From Actinomycetospora chiangmaiensis DSM 45062 (GTDB taxonomy: Bacteria > Actinomycetota > Actinomycetes > Mycobacteriales > Pseudonocardiaceae), in the NCBI RefSeq assembly GCF_000379625.1, contig NZ_KB903240.1:124195-188194 (forward strand): 64,000 bases of DNA. Reading direction: 5' to 3'. Below, one piece after another: positions 1 through 8,994 of the stretch. The notes under the pieces were generated by a model. That model was given only the letters and a program-made list of their open reading frames with translations, was not told the DNA's origin and searched no databases. The position numbers and the translations under genes are program-made. The first letter of the stretch is position 1. Every line of letters begins with the position of its first letter.

Positions 1-79
1 GCGGGTCGAGGGACTCGCGCGGCGGTCGGAGCGGGATCGCCGATCCGGACACGGGCCCACCCTGGGGCAGCACCGGATC

Positions 80-1735
80 TCAGGCCACCGCGCGGATCCG
101 GCGCACCACCTCGTCGGCTCCGAGCACCCGCGTCACCTCGTAGAGGTCGGGGCTGCGCTGCGCGCCGGTGACCAGCACCCGGATCACGTTGGCGGCATCG
201 CGCAGCATCCCCGGGTAGGCGTCGGGGTCCTTCTTGTACGTCTTCGGGTTCGGCGCGAACCCGTGCCGTTCGGCGAGGTCGCGGATCTGCTGGAACCAGG
301 TCGGCTGGTCGCCCTCGTGGACGTAGCGCGCCGCCAGGTCCTCCGCCAGCCGCGACACCAGCGACGGGTCGAGGCCGCCGAAGCGCTCGTCGGCCGGGTC
401 GGTGACGTCGGTGAACAGCGCCGGGAAGAAGAACCCGTAGGCGGTGCGGAAGTCCGACCAGCAGGCGAGGTCCTTGCGGGGGTTGTCGACCCCGACGCGC
501 TCGACGTCGATCGCGGCCAGGGCCAGCTTCTCGTTCTCCTCGAGCACCTCGACCAGCGCCGAGTCGTACTCGTCGGCCCAACCGCGGACCCCGGCGAGGA
601 CGTCGGCGGCCGGCAGCGTCGCGATGTGGTCGGCGCAGATGTCCGCGAGCTTGACCATGTCGACCAGCGGGCCGGCCGACTGGAACCGGTCGAGCTGCAG
701 CGGGGTCGCCAGCGCCTCGGCCAGCGGGACCTCGGCGAGCGGCGAGTTCGCGAGGCCGCGCAGGTAGTAGAGCACCGCCTCGGTCGGGTAGCCGGCCTGC
801 AGGTAGAAGTCGACCGACGCCTCGTCGTCCTTGCGCTTCGACAGCTTCCGGCGCGAGCTGCCCTCCTGCTTCATCAGCGGCGCGAGGTGGGCGTACTCGA
901 CCTGCGGGAAACCGAGCGCGGTGAACAGCTGCAGGTGCGTGGGCACCGACGACAGCCACTCGTCGCCGCGGACCACCAGCGACGTCCGCATCAGGTGGTC
1001 GTCGACGACGTGGGCGAAGTGGTAGGTGGGCAGGCGTGGCTCGGTCGCCGAGGTCTTGAGGATGACGACGTCGTTGTGGTTGTCCTCGGCCTCGACGCGC
1101 CCGCGCAGCCGGTCGGTGAACGCGACCCGCTCCCCCACCTTGCCCTCGGACCGGAACCGCACCACGTACGGATCCCCCGCCTCCAGACGGCGGGTGACCT
1201 CGCCCTCGTCGGCGTCGCGCCACGGCGCCCACCGGCCGTAGTAGCCGGTCGGCAGCTTGAGCTTCCGCTGCGCGTCGGAGATCTCGGCGAGCTCCTCCTT
1301 CGTCGCGAAGTCCGGGTAGGCGAGCCCCCGACGCATGAGCTCGCGCACGAAGCTGAGGTAGATCTCCGAGCGCTGCGACTGCCGGTACGGGCCGTAGGGC
1401 CCGTCGTCGGGAACGCCGGAGAGCGGCCCCTCGTCGGGCCGCAGCCCGAAGGCGTCGAACGCCCGCGCGAACTGGACGTCGGCGCCCGCGACCTCCCGGG
1501 CCTGGTCGGTGTCCTCGATGCGCAGGAAGTACGTGCCGCCGGTCGAGTGGGCGAGGTCGCGCGACACCATCGCGGTGTAGATGCCGCCGATGTGGACGAA
1601 CCCCGTCGGGCTCGGGCCGAACCGGGTGACGAACGCGCCGTCGGGCACCTCGCGCGGCGGGTACCGCCGCTCCCACTCCTCGGTCTCGGGCAGGTCGGCC
1701 GGGAAGAGGGAGTCGACGGTCGCGCGATCCAGCAT
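80..1735 (-). CDS. gltX: Glutamate--tRNA ligase
   Basis: Charges tRNA with glutamate in the cytoplasm. The 551-residue protein has the class I synthetase signatures: GPSPTGFVHIGG (HIGH region) near residue 40 and KLSKRKDD (KMSKS loop) near residue 300, with FLRIEDTDQAR between them. The ATG at 1735 leaves a 9 bp gap to the stop of the upstream stomatin gene, so it is probably the last gene of the DUF3097-nfeD-stomatin-gltX run. The C-terminal anticodon-binding half diverges from the common mycobacterial GltX, and many actinobacteria carry more than one GluRS-like protein. Whether this is the only copy or a second one cannot be told from the window. Confidence 0.9.
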   Translation of the reverse strand: MLDRATVDSLFPADLPETEEWERRYPPREVPDGAFVTRFGPSPTGFVHIGGIYTAMVSRDLAHSTGGTYFLRIEDTDQAREVAGADVQFARAFDAFGLRPDEGPLSGVPDDGPYGPYRQSQRSEIYLSFVRELMRRGLAYPDFATKEELAEISDAQRKLKLPTGYYGRWAPWRDADEGEVTRRLEAGDPYVVRFRSEGKVGERVAFTDRLRGRVEAEDNHNDVVILKTSATEPRLPTYHFAHVVDDHLMRTSLVVRGDEWLSSVPTHLQLFTALGFPQVEYAHLAPLMKQEGSSRRKLSKRKDDEASVDFYLQAGYPTEAVLYYLRGLANSPLAEVPLAEALATPLQLDRFQSAGPLVDMVKLADICADHIATLPAADVLAGVRGWADEYDSALVEVLEENEKLALAAIDVERVGVDNPRKDLACWSDFRTAYGFFFPALFTDVTDPADERFGGLDPSLVSRLAEDLAARYVHEGDQPTWFQQIRDLAERHGFAPNPKTYKKDPDAYPGMLRDAANVIRVLVTGAQRSPDLYEVTRVLGADEVVRRIRAVA

Positions 1736-1744
1736 GTCCCCAGG

Positions 1745-2929
1745 CTAGTGGTCGGCCGGGGACGGTCCCCCGTTCGACCCGGGGTCGCCCACCGGGGTCG
1801 AGCTCCGCTCCGCTGCGTCTCCCGTGACCCCCTGCGTCGCGATCGCCTCGGCCTTCGCGACGGCGGCCGCGATCTCGGGATCGGTCCGCGTGTCGAACCA
1901 GTCGGCGACGTCCTCGTCGTGGTCGCCGGCCCGCTTCGCCACCGTCTCGTCGTCGACCGGCGAGGGCTGGAACCGGAACACGCCGTCCTCGCCGGGCGCC
2001 CCGAGCATGCGGGTGAAGCCCTCGAGCGCCTTGCCGAAGTCGCTCGGCACCACCCACATCTTGTTCGCGTCGCCCTGCGCCATCTGCGGCAGCGTCTGCA
2101 GGTACTGGTAGGCCAGCAGCTCCGGCGTCGGCTTGCCCGCCTTGATCGCCGCGAAGACCTTCTCGATCGCCTTGGCCTGGCCCTGGGCCTGATAGAACCG
2201 CGCCGCCCGCTCGCCCTGCGCGCGCAGCATGCGCGACTGCCGGTCGGCCTCCGCCTCGAGGATCGCCGCCTGCTTCGCGCCCTCGGCGTTGAGGATGGCG
2301 GCCTGCTTGTTGCCCTGCGCCTCGGCCACCGACGCCTCGCGGTGCCCCTCGGCGGTGAGGATCATGGCGCGCTTCTCCCGGTCCGCGCGCATCTGCTTCT
2401 CCATGGAGTCCTGGATCGACGGCGGCGGGTCGATCGCCTTGAGCTCCACGCGGACCACGCGCAGCCCCCACGGGCCGGTCGCGTCGTCCAGGGCACGGCG
2501 CAGGCCGTTGTTGATCGTCTCCCGCGAGGTCAGGGCCTCCTCGAGGCTCATTCCGCCGACCACGTCGCGCAGCGTCGTCGTCGTCAGCTGCTGGACACCG
2601 TTGATGTAGTCGTTGATCTCGTAGACGGCGTTGCGGGGCTCGGTGACCTGGTAGTAGACGACCGTGTCGATCGACACCGTCAGGTTGTCCTGGGTGATCA
2701 CCGGCTGTGGCGGGAACGAGACGACCTGCTCCCACAGCGCCACCCGCTCGCGGATGCGGTCGATGAACGGGACCAGGAACGTGAGCCCCGGTTCGGCGGT
2801 GCGCTGGTAGCGGCCGAGGCGCTCGACGACGGCGGCCTCGGCCTGACGGACGACGGTCACGCTCTTGGCGACCGTGGTGATCACGAGGATCACCACGAGC
2901 ACCAGGAACACGAGCAGGACGGTTCCCAT
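1745..2929 (-). CDS. Stomatin/prohibitin (SPFH) family membrane protein
   Basis: A 394-residue SPFH protein anchored by one N-terminal membrane segment (about residues 2-22). The SPFH domain follows (VVRQAEAAVVERLGRYQ to about residue 210), then a helical, Ala/Glu-rich stretch with repeated AEG/AEA units (about 210-290). Family members form ring-like membrane scaffolds and usually pair with NfeD proteins. The ATG at 2929 is preferred over upstream codons because AAGGAG lies 7 bases before it. The nfeD stop is 2 bp upstream, so the two are co-transcribed. It corresponds in position to Rv1488. The last codons carry a 29 bp repeat (1796-1824). Confidence 0.88.
   Translation of the reverse strand: MGTVLLVFLVLVVILVITTVAKSVTVVRQAEAAVVERLGRYQRTAEPGLTFLVPFIDRIRERVALWEQVVSFPPQPVITQDNLTVSIDTVVYYQVTEPRNAVYEINDYINGVQQLTTTTLRDVVGGMSLEEALTSRETINNGLRRALDDATGPWGLRVVRVELKAIDPPPSIQDSMEKQMRADREKRAMILTAEGHREASVAEAQGNKQAAILNAEGAKQAAILEAEADRQSRMLRAQGERAARFYQAQGQAKAIEKVFAAIKAGKPTPELLAYQYLQTLPQMAQGDANKMWVVPSDFGKALEGFTRMLGAPGEDGVFRFQPSPVDDETVAKRAGDHDEDVADWFDTRTDPEIAAAVAKAEAIATQGVTGDAAERSSTPVGDPGSNGGPSPADH
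1796..1824. repeat. Dispersed 29 bp repeat, copy 1
   Basis: Starts GGTCGAGCTCCGCTCC on the plus strand. It differs at one base from the copy at 9986-10014 and is related to 8914-8940. It lies inside the 3' end of the stomatin gene, where it is read as AAERSST. The other coding copy is read in a different frame, so conservation is at DNA level. Confidence 0.7.
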
Positions 2930-2931
2930 CC

Positions 2932-3363
2932 CTAGCTCCTTCCGTGCGGGGTGACGACGGCCGTCGCCCCGGAGATCTCGACGACGACGACCGCGGTCCC
3001 GGCCGCGAGCTCGTCGTCGTGCAGGGCGCGGGCCGACCACAGGGAGCCGCGCAGGCGCACCGTGCCGCCCCGGGCGCCGATCGGCTCCACCACCTCGGCT
3101 TCCGCGCCGAGCAGAGCGCGCGTCCCGGTGTTCACCGGGTCCTGCACCCGGAGCCGACGGTTCACCTGCGGCCGCACGAGCAGCACCAGCAGAGCCGCGA
3201 GCACCGCGAACACCGCGACGTCCGGGCCGAGGGGGACGCCGAGCGCCGATGCACCGGCCGCCCCGAGGGCGGCGGCGCCGAGCATGACCAGCACGAGGTC
3301 GCCGGAGAGCACTTCGGCGACGACGAGTAGGACCCCCGCGATCGCCCAGATGAGCGGGATCAC
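2932..3363 (-). CDS. NfeD family protein
   Basis: A short NfeD-type protein of 143 residues. Two or three hydrophobic helices (about 1-65) are followed by a soluble OB-fold-like domain (about 75-143: GAEAEVVEPIGARGGTVRLR, then GTAVVVVEISGATAVV). NfeD proteins partner SPFH proteins at the membrane, and here the gene sits 2 bp upstream of the stomatin gene, the same order as Rv1487-Rv1488. The start is GTG at 3363, 25 bp after the DUF3097 stop. No protease domain is present, so this is the short NfeD form. Confidence 0.85.
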   Translation of the reverse strand: MIPLIWAIAGVLLVVAEVLSGDLVLVMLGAAALGAAGASALGVPLGPDVAVFAVLAALLVLLVRPQVNRRLRVQDPVNTGTRALLGAEAEVVEPIGARGGTVRLRGSLWSARALHDDELAAGTAVVVVEISGATAVVTPHGRS

Positions 3364-3388
3364 ACGTCCAGTGTGCCCCCGGAAACCC

Positions 3389-4300
3389 CTACGTGGTGAC
3401 GAAGTCGATCAGCTGTTCCATCGCCGTGATCAGCGGGGTCTGCAGGTCGTTCCAGTCCGACACCGCGCCGAGCACCCGGCGGGCCCCGTCGCGCTCGTCG
3501 CCCCAGCCCAGGACGTCGCAGACGCCCTTCTTCCACTCGATGCCGCGCGGGATCGTCGGCCACTCCCGGATACCGACGACCGAGGGCTTCACGGCCTCCC
3601 AGATGTCGATGTAGGGGTGACCGAGGATCTGCACGTACTGCGCGGCCGGCCCGAGATCGCGACGCAGCCCCTCGGCGATGCGGGACTCCTTGGAGCCGGT
3701 CACGAGGTGGTCGACGAGCACGCCCAGCTTGCGCTGCGGTCCCGGCCCGAACTCCCGCGCGGCCTCCACCAGCACGTCGGCCCCGTGCAGCGGCTCGACC
3801 ACGACGCCCTCGACCCGCAGGTCGTGGCCCCACACCCGCTCCACGATCGCGGCGTCGTGCAGCCCCTCGACCCAGATGCGGTGCGGCAGCGCCACCTTCG
3901 CCCGGCGGTCGTCGCCCCGCACCGACCCCGACGCCGAGCGCTGCTGCTCCGGGGACTGCCGCGGCCGCGGCGGGGTGAGCGTCGCCAGCCGGCCCTCGTA
4001 GAGGAACGACGCGGGCTTCATCGGGAACAGCCGGCGCCGACCCTCGCGGTCCTCGAGGACGACCTCCCGCACGTCGGCGCGGATCACCGCCCCGCAGAAG
4101 CTCCCGGTGGCGTCCTCGACGACGAGTCCGGGCTCCGCCTCGACGGTGAGGATCTCGACCTTGGGCTTGTGGCTCGCCATGCCGGGCAGGCCGCCCGTCC
4201 GGCCCCGTCCCGACGACGGGCCACCCGCCCGGGGTCCCATCGGGGCCCGGCCGGCACCGCCCGTCGTCCGGAACGCGTTGTCGCCGCCCGACCCGTTCAT
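3389..4300 (-). CDS. DUF3097 family protein
   Basis: An actinobacterial protein of unknown function that I assign to DUF3097. From ATG 4300 it has 303 residues: a flexible Gly/Pro/Arg-rich N-terminus (1-45), a small beta domain (PGLVVEDATGSFCGAVIRAD), then the conserved half (VALPHRIWVEGLHDAAIVERV; LGVLVDHLVTGSKESRIA; GHPYIDIWEAVKP; PRGIEWKKGVCDVLGW). The second half resembles a Toprim-like fold by its spaced acidic residues, which is only a suggestion. The start is uncertain because the ribosome site before 4300 is weak and the first clear homology begins later. It faces the gene at 4392 and precedes nfeD by 25 bp. Confidence 0.75.
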   Translation of the reverse strand: MNGSGGDNAFRTTGGAGRAPMGPRAGGPSSGRGRTGGLPGMASHKPKVEILTVEAEPGLVVEDATGSFCGAVIRADVREVVLEDREGRRRLFPMKPASFLYEGRLATLTPPRPRQSPEQQRSASGSVRGDDRRAKVALPHRIWVEGLHDAAIVERVWGHDLRVEGVVVEPLHGADVLVEAAREFGPGPQRKLGVLVDHLVTGSKESRIAEGLRRDLGPAAQYVQILGHPYIDIWEAVKPSVVGIREWPTIPRGIEWKKGVCDVLGWGDERDGARRVLGAVSDWNDLQTPLITAMEQLIDFVTT

Positions 4301-4378
4301 GCCTCGACCCTGGGTCCTCGCCACGGACGGTGACGGTAGTTGTCCGAGCGCGGGAGCGCGGCCACCGACACGCCTGCT

Positions 4379-4384
4379 TACCCT
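4379..4384 (+). promoter_or_regulatory. -10 element TACCCT for a leaderless start
   Basis: TACCCT ends 7 bases before the ATG at 4392, the usual spacing for an actinobacterial leaderless mRNA that begins at its start codon. No Shine-Dalgarno sequence is visible, which fits. The call is by pattern only. Confidence 0.5.
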
Positions 4385-4391
4385 GGTCGGC

Positions 4392-5183
4392 ATGCCTGCT
4401 GCGAGCGCATCCCTGGCGGTGTGGAGCGCGGCCTGGATCGCCGGCGCCGCCGCGGCGGACGACGTCCTCGACGCCCTGGCCCCGTGGTCGGAGGCGCACG
4501 ACGTGGTGGCGGCCGACGTCGGGGTCGCCGTGTCGACGGACCTGCCGACGCCCGACCACGCCGGGGACGGCCTCGGGACGCTGCTCGTGCTGCTGCGGCA
4601 GCGATGCGGCCCGCTGGGCCTCGACGCGCGGGTCGTGCTCCCGGCGCCCGGTGACGTACGCGGACTGCCCGGCCCCGACGCCCTGCGCGCCGCGGCGCTG
4701 ACGGTCGGCGAGTGCGCGGTCTTCGCCGGCGCGGGGCTCGCCGTCGTGCCGTCCGTGGTGGCCGACGGGGTGCTGCGCTGGACGGTCCACGAGGTCGACG
4801 CGGTCCCCCCGCAGGCCCATCCGTCGCTGGCCGATGCCGAGGCCGATCTGCGCTCGGGTGTCCGGGACGCGGCGTCGACGCTGGCCGAGATGGACGTCGC
4901 CCGCCCCCGCGCCGGGGTGCGCGAGGAGATCGCGGCGCGGCTGCGCGGCCGGCCGCACGCGTCGTGGCCGACCGGCACGCCCGGGCGGCCGCTGCGGGTG
5001 CTCCAGCACGCCGACGAGGTGGAGGCGATCCTCGTGGCGGCCTCGGGGGACGACCCGGGCGGCGCGCTGACTTCCGGCGCGGCCCTCGCGCGCACCGACG
5101 CGTTGCGTCCGCTCGCGACGGCCGTCCGGGCCGCGCGGGTGGCCGCCGTGGCCGAGACCGTCCGGGTGCTCAGCGCGGCCTGA
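4392..5183 (+). CDS. Conserved actinobacterial protein of unknown function
   Basis: A 263-residue Ala-rich protein, soluble by appearance, corresponding in position and orientation to M. tuberculosis Rv1486c. I recognise no catalytic motif. Visible blocks are MPAASASLAVWSAAW at the start, a middle region with LVVLLRQR-like helices, and the tail HADEVEAILVAAS...AETVRVLSAA. ATG 4392 is chosen because a -10 element stands 7 bases before it and no ribosome site is present. It is divergent from the DUF3097 gene and convergent with hemH, separated from hemH by a strong hairpin. Function is unknown. Confidence 0.75.
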   Translation: MPAASASLAVWSAAWIAGAAAADDVLDALAPWSEAHDVVAADVGVAVSTDLPTPDHAGDGLGTLLVLLRQRCGPLGLDARVVLPAPGDVRGLPGPDALRAAALTVGECAVFAGAGLAVVPSVVADGVLRWTVHEVDAVPPQAHPSLADAEADLRSGVRDAASTLAEMDVARPRAGVREEIAARLRGRPHASWPTGTPGRPLRVLQHADEVEAILVAASGDDPGGALTSGAALARTDALRPLATAVRAARVAAVAETVRVLSAA

Positions 5184-5197
5184 CAGTCGCCGCATGG

Positions 5198-5250
5198 CTG
5201 ACGAACGGGTCGTTCGTGGCTCCTATCGGCACGAACGACCCGTTCGTCAG
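5198..5250. terminator. Bidirectional hairpin terminator
   Basis: Perfect 21 bp inverted repeat (arms 5198-5218 and 5230-5250, 11 nt loop) beginning CTGACGAACGGGTCG, placed exactly between the convergent stops of the 4392 gene and hemH. There is no T tract, as is usual for actinobacterial terminators. The arm resembles the hairpin at 39410-39457. Confidence 0.85.
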
Positions 5251-5252
5251 GT

Positions 5253-6323
5253 TCAGGAGGCGGCCGGCCGGCGGCGGGCGGGTGGCTCGCAGCAGCCCGG
5301 GGCGCACAGGGCGCCGTTGCAGCCGACGCCTGCACGCGGGACCGACCCCAGGGCGCGCGGCGCGGTGTCGCCGACCTGCTCGGTGATCAGCTCCACGACC
5401 ATCGTCACGAAGCGCGGGTCCGACCCGGCGCTCGCCGCGCGCACGAAGCCCATGCCGATCTCCTCGGCGTGCTCGGAGGCCTCGTTGTCGAGGTCCCACA
5501 CCACCTCGAGGTGGTCGGACACGAAGCCCACCGGGCTGACGACGACCGCGGGCACGCCCTTCTCGTGCAGCGTGTCGAGGTGGTCGACGATGTCCGGCTC
5601 GAGCCACGGGATCTGCGGCGGGCCGGAGCGGGACTGCCAGACCAGGTCGTGGTCCTCGGCGCCGACCGCGTCCGCGACGAGCTGGGCGGCCTCGGCCATC
5701 TGCCGGGAGTAGCGGTGGCCGCCCTCGTCGGGCGGGCCCGCCGTCTCGTCGGCCGAGACCGGGATCGAGTGGGCGGTGAAGACGAGCCGTGCCTCGTGCC
5801 CGGCGTCGAGCTTCTCCCGGGCGGCCCGCACGCCGTCGGCGACCGCGCCGACGAACAGTGGGTGGTCGTAGAAGTGGCGCAGCTTCGTCAGGTCCGGGGC
5901 GCTCCCGGTGCGCTCGATCGCCGCCTCGCGGGCCCGCGCGATGTCCTCGTGGTACTGCCGGCAGGCCGAGTACCCGCCGTACGCGCTGGTCGCGAACACG
6001 AGGGCGTTGCGGATCCCGTCCTGTGCCATCTCGGTGACGGTGTCCTCGGCGAACGGGTGCCAGTTCCGGTTGCCGAAGTAGACCGGCAGGTCGAGGCCCG
6101 CCTCGGCGAGCTCCCGGCGCAGCGCCGCGACCAGCTCCCGGTTCAGGGCGTTGATCGGGCTGACCCCGCCGAAGTGCTGGTAGTGCTCCTCGACCGCGTC
6201 GAGCCGCTCGGGCGGGACACCGCGTCCGCGCGTCACGTTCTCCAGGAACGGACGGACCTCGTCGGGGGCCTCGGGGCCACCGAAGGACAGGACGAGAACG
6301 GCGTCGTACGGGGTGGTGCTCAC
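5253..6323 (-). CDS. hemH: Ferrochelatase, coproporphyrin type
   Basis: Inserts ferrous iron into coproporphyrin III in the actinobacterial heme route (the enzyme is also called CpfC). 356 residues from GTG 6323. Family motifs are [19 protein letters not shown] at the N-terminus, [10 protein letters not shown], and the catalytic His in [10 protein letters not shown]. Cysteines in YSACRQY and the C-terminal [11 protein letters not shown] match the four-cysteine [2Fe-2S] site known for mycobacterial ferrochelatase. The GTG is preferred over the longer reading because [16 protein letters not shown] is the normal N-terminus. It lies in the same place as Rv1485, but an M50 protease gene now separates it from inhA. 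Confidence 0.93.
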   Translation of the reverse strand: MSTTPYDAVLVLSFGGPEAPDEVRPFLENVTRGRGVPPERLDAVEEHYQHFGGVSPINALNRELVAALRRELAEAGLDLPVYFGNRNWHPFAEDTVTEMAQDGIRNALVFATSAYGGYSACRQYHEDIARAREAAIERTGSAPDLTKLRHFYDHPLFVGAVADGVRAAREKLDAGHEARLVFTAHSIPVSADETAGPPDEGGHRYSRQMAEAAQLVADAVGAEDHDLVWQSRSGPPQIPWLEPDIVDHLDTLHEKGVPAVVVSPVGFVSDHLEVVWDLDNEASEHAEEIGMGFVRAASAGSDPRFVTMVVELITEQVGDTAPRALGSVPRAGVGCNGALCAPGCCEPPARRRPAAS

Positions 6324-6469
6324 ACCCTCATCGTTCCCGCTCCGGCCGGTCCTGCCACCTGTGACGCACACCCGCCCGATCGGCCTATCTCCACGAACGG
6401 GTGAGTCGCCCTATCTTCTGCTCACGCACGGCGAGGGGGGCTCGCCGGACGGGTCGCCGGGGGGCGTTC

Positions 6470-7171
6470 GTGGACGAGCTGATCGACGTGTCGATCGTGG
6501 GGCAGCCGGTGGTCTACGGAGCTGCCTTCATCGCACTGCTGCTGGTGGTGTTCACGCGGGACTGGGCGGGTTCCTGGGTGACCGTCGTCCACGAGGGTGG
6601 CCACATGGTGATGTCGGTCCTGACCTTCCGCGGCTTCTCCTCGTGGTCGATGGACGACGGGGACAACGCAGGCACCATGGTGGGCGGCAGGTCCGCTGGA
6701 GTCGGCTATGCCATCACGGTGGTGGCCGGGTATCTCAGCGCGCCACTCGTCGGCCTCGGTCTGGCGGCCGTCCTCGCCTCCGGGAACCCCTGGGGCGTCC
6801 TGGCGATCAGCCTCCTCGTTCTCGTCCTCGCCTTCCTGTACGCGAAGGGTGGGCTCGCGAACGTCGTCACCGCGGTTCTGGCGATCGGTGTGGTCTACGC
6901 CCTCTGGCGGGGGTCGACGACGGTGCAGGTCGCTCTCGCGGCGGGAGCGGTCTGGGTGCTGCTGCTCGGAGGAGTGCGGGCGGCCTGGGTCATGAGCCTC
7001 GCCGACGGGACGGACGCAGCCCGGCTCATGCGCGTCACGTTGGTCCCGCGGTCGGTCTGGAAGCTGTTCTGGATCAGCGTCTCCGTCGTGTGCCTCTACG
7101 CCGGTGGGCGGCTGTTGCTCGTCGGGGACGCGTGGCCGGACGGGGTGTGGCCGTTCGACGAGCGCGCCTGA
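6470..7171 (+). CDS. M50B-like membrane metalloprotease
   Basis: A 233-residue polytopic membrane protein with the zinc protease motif HEGGH (VVHEGGHMVMS, about residue 42) in or beside the second hydrophobic segment, and about six membrane segments in all. It resembles the Peptidase_M50B-like group, related to site-2 proteases. GTG 6470 follows a G-rich run (6460-6464) that may act as ribosome site. Candidate -10 elements TATCTC and TATCTT lie at 6386 and 6412. It is read against both neighbours, hemH and inhA, and has no counterpart at this spot in M. tuberculosis. Substrate unknown; no sigma/anti-sigma pair is adjacent. Confidence 0.75.
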   Translation: MDELIDVSIVGQPVVYGAAFIALLLVVFTRDWAGSWVTVVHEGGHMVMSVLTFRGFSSWSMDDGDNAGTMVGGRSAGVGYAITVVAGYLSAPLVGLGLAAVLASGNPWGVLAISLLVLVLAFLYAKGGLANVVTAVLAIGVVYALWRGSTTVQVALAAGAVWVLLLGGVRAAWVMSLADGTDAARLMRVTLVPRSVWKLFWISVSVVCLYAGGRLLLVGDAWPDGVWPFDERA

Positions 7172-7172
7172 C

Positions 7173-7251
7173 CATGATCACGTCGAGGGGACGCCCATGG
7201 CTGTCCGGGACCGGCTCCGACAGCCATGACGGTCCACTCGACGTGATCATG
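7173..7251. terminator. Compound hairpin between convergent genes
   Basis: Outer arms CATGATCACGTCGAG at 7173-7187 and its exact complement at 7237-7251 (15 bp). Inside them are inner arms CATGGCTGTC at 7196-7205 and 7219-7228 (10 bp). It starts two bases after the M50 stop and lies before the inhA stop, so it probably ends both transcripts. Confidence 0.75.
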
Positions 7252-7306
7252 AACCGGGCCCCGGGAAGCGCGTGCCGGCCCTGACGGCGGGCACCCGAGC
7301 CCGCGA

Positions 7307-7320
7307 CCCGTCGTCGGGAA
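7307..7320. repeat. Copy of the dispersed CCCGTCGTCGGGAA motif
   Basis: Exact 14 bp copy just downstream of the inhA stop. One of ten copies of the 12 bp core in this window; see the finding on this motif. Confidence 0.7.
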
Positions 7321-7323
7321 GGA

Positions 7324-8091
7324 TCAGACCCCGACCGCGTGGAACCCGCCGTCGGCGTGGACCATCTCGCCCGTGGTGGTCGGCATGTAGTCCGACAGGA
7401 GCGCGCAGGCGGTCTTCGCCACCGGCGTCGGGTCGGAGAGGTCCCAGCCGAGGGGGGCACGGTCGGTCCAGGCCTGCTCGAAGGAGGCGAAGCCGGGGAT
7501 CGACTTGGCGGCCATGGTCTTGAGCGGGCCGGCGGCGACGAGGTTCACGCGGATGCCATCGGGGCCGAGGTCGCGCGCGAGGTAGCGGGTCGTCGACTCG
7601 AGGGCGGACTTCGCGACGCCCATCCAGTCGTAGGCCGGCCACGCGACGCGGTTGTCGAAGTCCATCCCGACGATGCTCGACCCGCGGCCCAGCAGCGGCT
7701 TGCAGGCGACGGCGAGCGACTTGAGCGAGTACGCCGACACCTCGATGGCGGTCGCGACGTCCGCCCACGGGGCGTTGAGGAACGCCCCCTCCCCCAGTGC
7801 GGAGGCGGGCGCGAAGCCGATGGAGTGCAGCACCCCGTCGAGACCGTCGACGTGCTCGCGGACCGCGTCGGCGAGGCCGTCGAGGTGCTCCTGGTTCTGG
7901 ACGTCGAGCTCGATCACCGGAGCGGGCTCCGGGAGACGCTGCGCAATGCGCTTGACCAGCGACACCCGCCCGAAGGCGGTGACGACGACCGTGGCGCCCG
8001 CCTCCTGCGCCGCCTTCGCGACGTGGAACGCGATCGACGCGTCGGTGATGATCCCGGTGATCAGGATGCGCTTGCCGTCGAGCAGACCCAC
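7324..8091 (-). CDS. inhA: Enoyl-[acyl-carrier-protein] reductase (NADH)
   Basis: NADH-dependent reduction of 2-enoyl-ACP in FAS-II. 255 residues. The N-terminal glycine region is GKRILITGIITDASIAF, the cofactor loop is VLHSIGFAPAS, and the catalytic Tyr and Lys lie in YDWMGVAKSALE with the preceding Phe in MDFDNRVAW. GTG 8091 is chosen because GGAG stands 5 bases upstream and VGLLDGKRILITG is the family N-terminus. It follows fabG as in the mabA-inhA operon, but an almost perfect 40 nt hairpin (8126-8165) stands in the gap. The close likeness to mycobacterial InhA suggests long-chain, possibly mycolate-type, fatty acid elongation. Whether this organism makes mycolates is not shown here. Confidence 0.93.
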   Translation of the reverse strand: MGLLDGKRILITGIITDASIAFHVAKAAQEAGATVVVTAFGRVSLVKRIAQRLPEPAPVIELDVQNQEHLDGLADAVREHVDGLDGVLHSIGFAPASALGEGAFLNAPWADVATAIEVSAYSLKSLAVACKPLLGRGSSIVGMDFDNRVAWPAYDWMGVAKSALESTTRYLARDLGPDGIRVNLVAAGPLKTMAAKSIPGFASFEQAWTDRAPLGWDLSDPTPVAKTACALLSDYMPTTTGEMVHADGGFHAVGV

Positions 8092-8125
8092 GAATTCTCC
8101 TTGGTTCGATGTGGCCGGAGGCCCC

Positions 8126-8165
8126 GTGAGCACTTTCCGTCGTCATGACGACGGAAAGCGCTCAC
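8126..8165. promoter_or_regulatory. 40 nt palindrome between fabG and inhA
   Basis: Arms of 20 bp (GTGAGCACTTTCCGTCGTCA and its complement) with a single mismatch that can pair as G-U, centred at 8145/8146. It lies 13 bases after the fabG stop and 34 bases before the inhA start. It could be a partial terminator or attenuator, an mRNA stabiliser, or a member of the intergenic palindrome family also seen at 39522-39561 (which starts GTGAGTACT). Confidence 0.65.
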
Positions 8166-8178
8166 CTGCCGAAGGCCC

Positions 8179-8964
<786 letters not shown>

Positions 8965-8994
8965 CTACCCCGCGGTAGGGGCGAGCGCTGTGAG

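Noticed and set aside
263-2935. 890-residue plus-strand open frame over gltX and the stomatin gene
   Set aside because: Arg/Val/Leu/Gly/Asp-rich shadow frame of two clear minus-strand genes; no ribosome site and no family motif.
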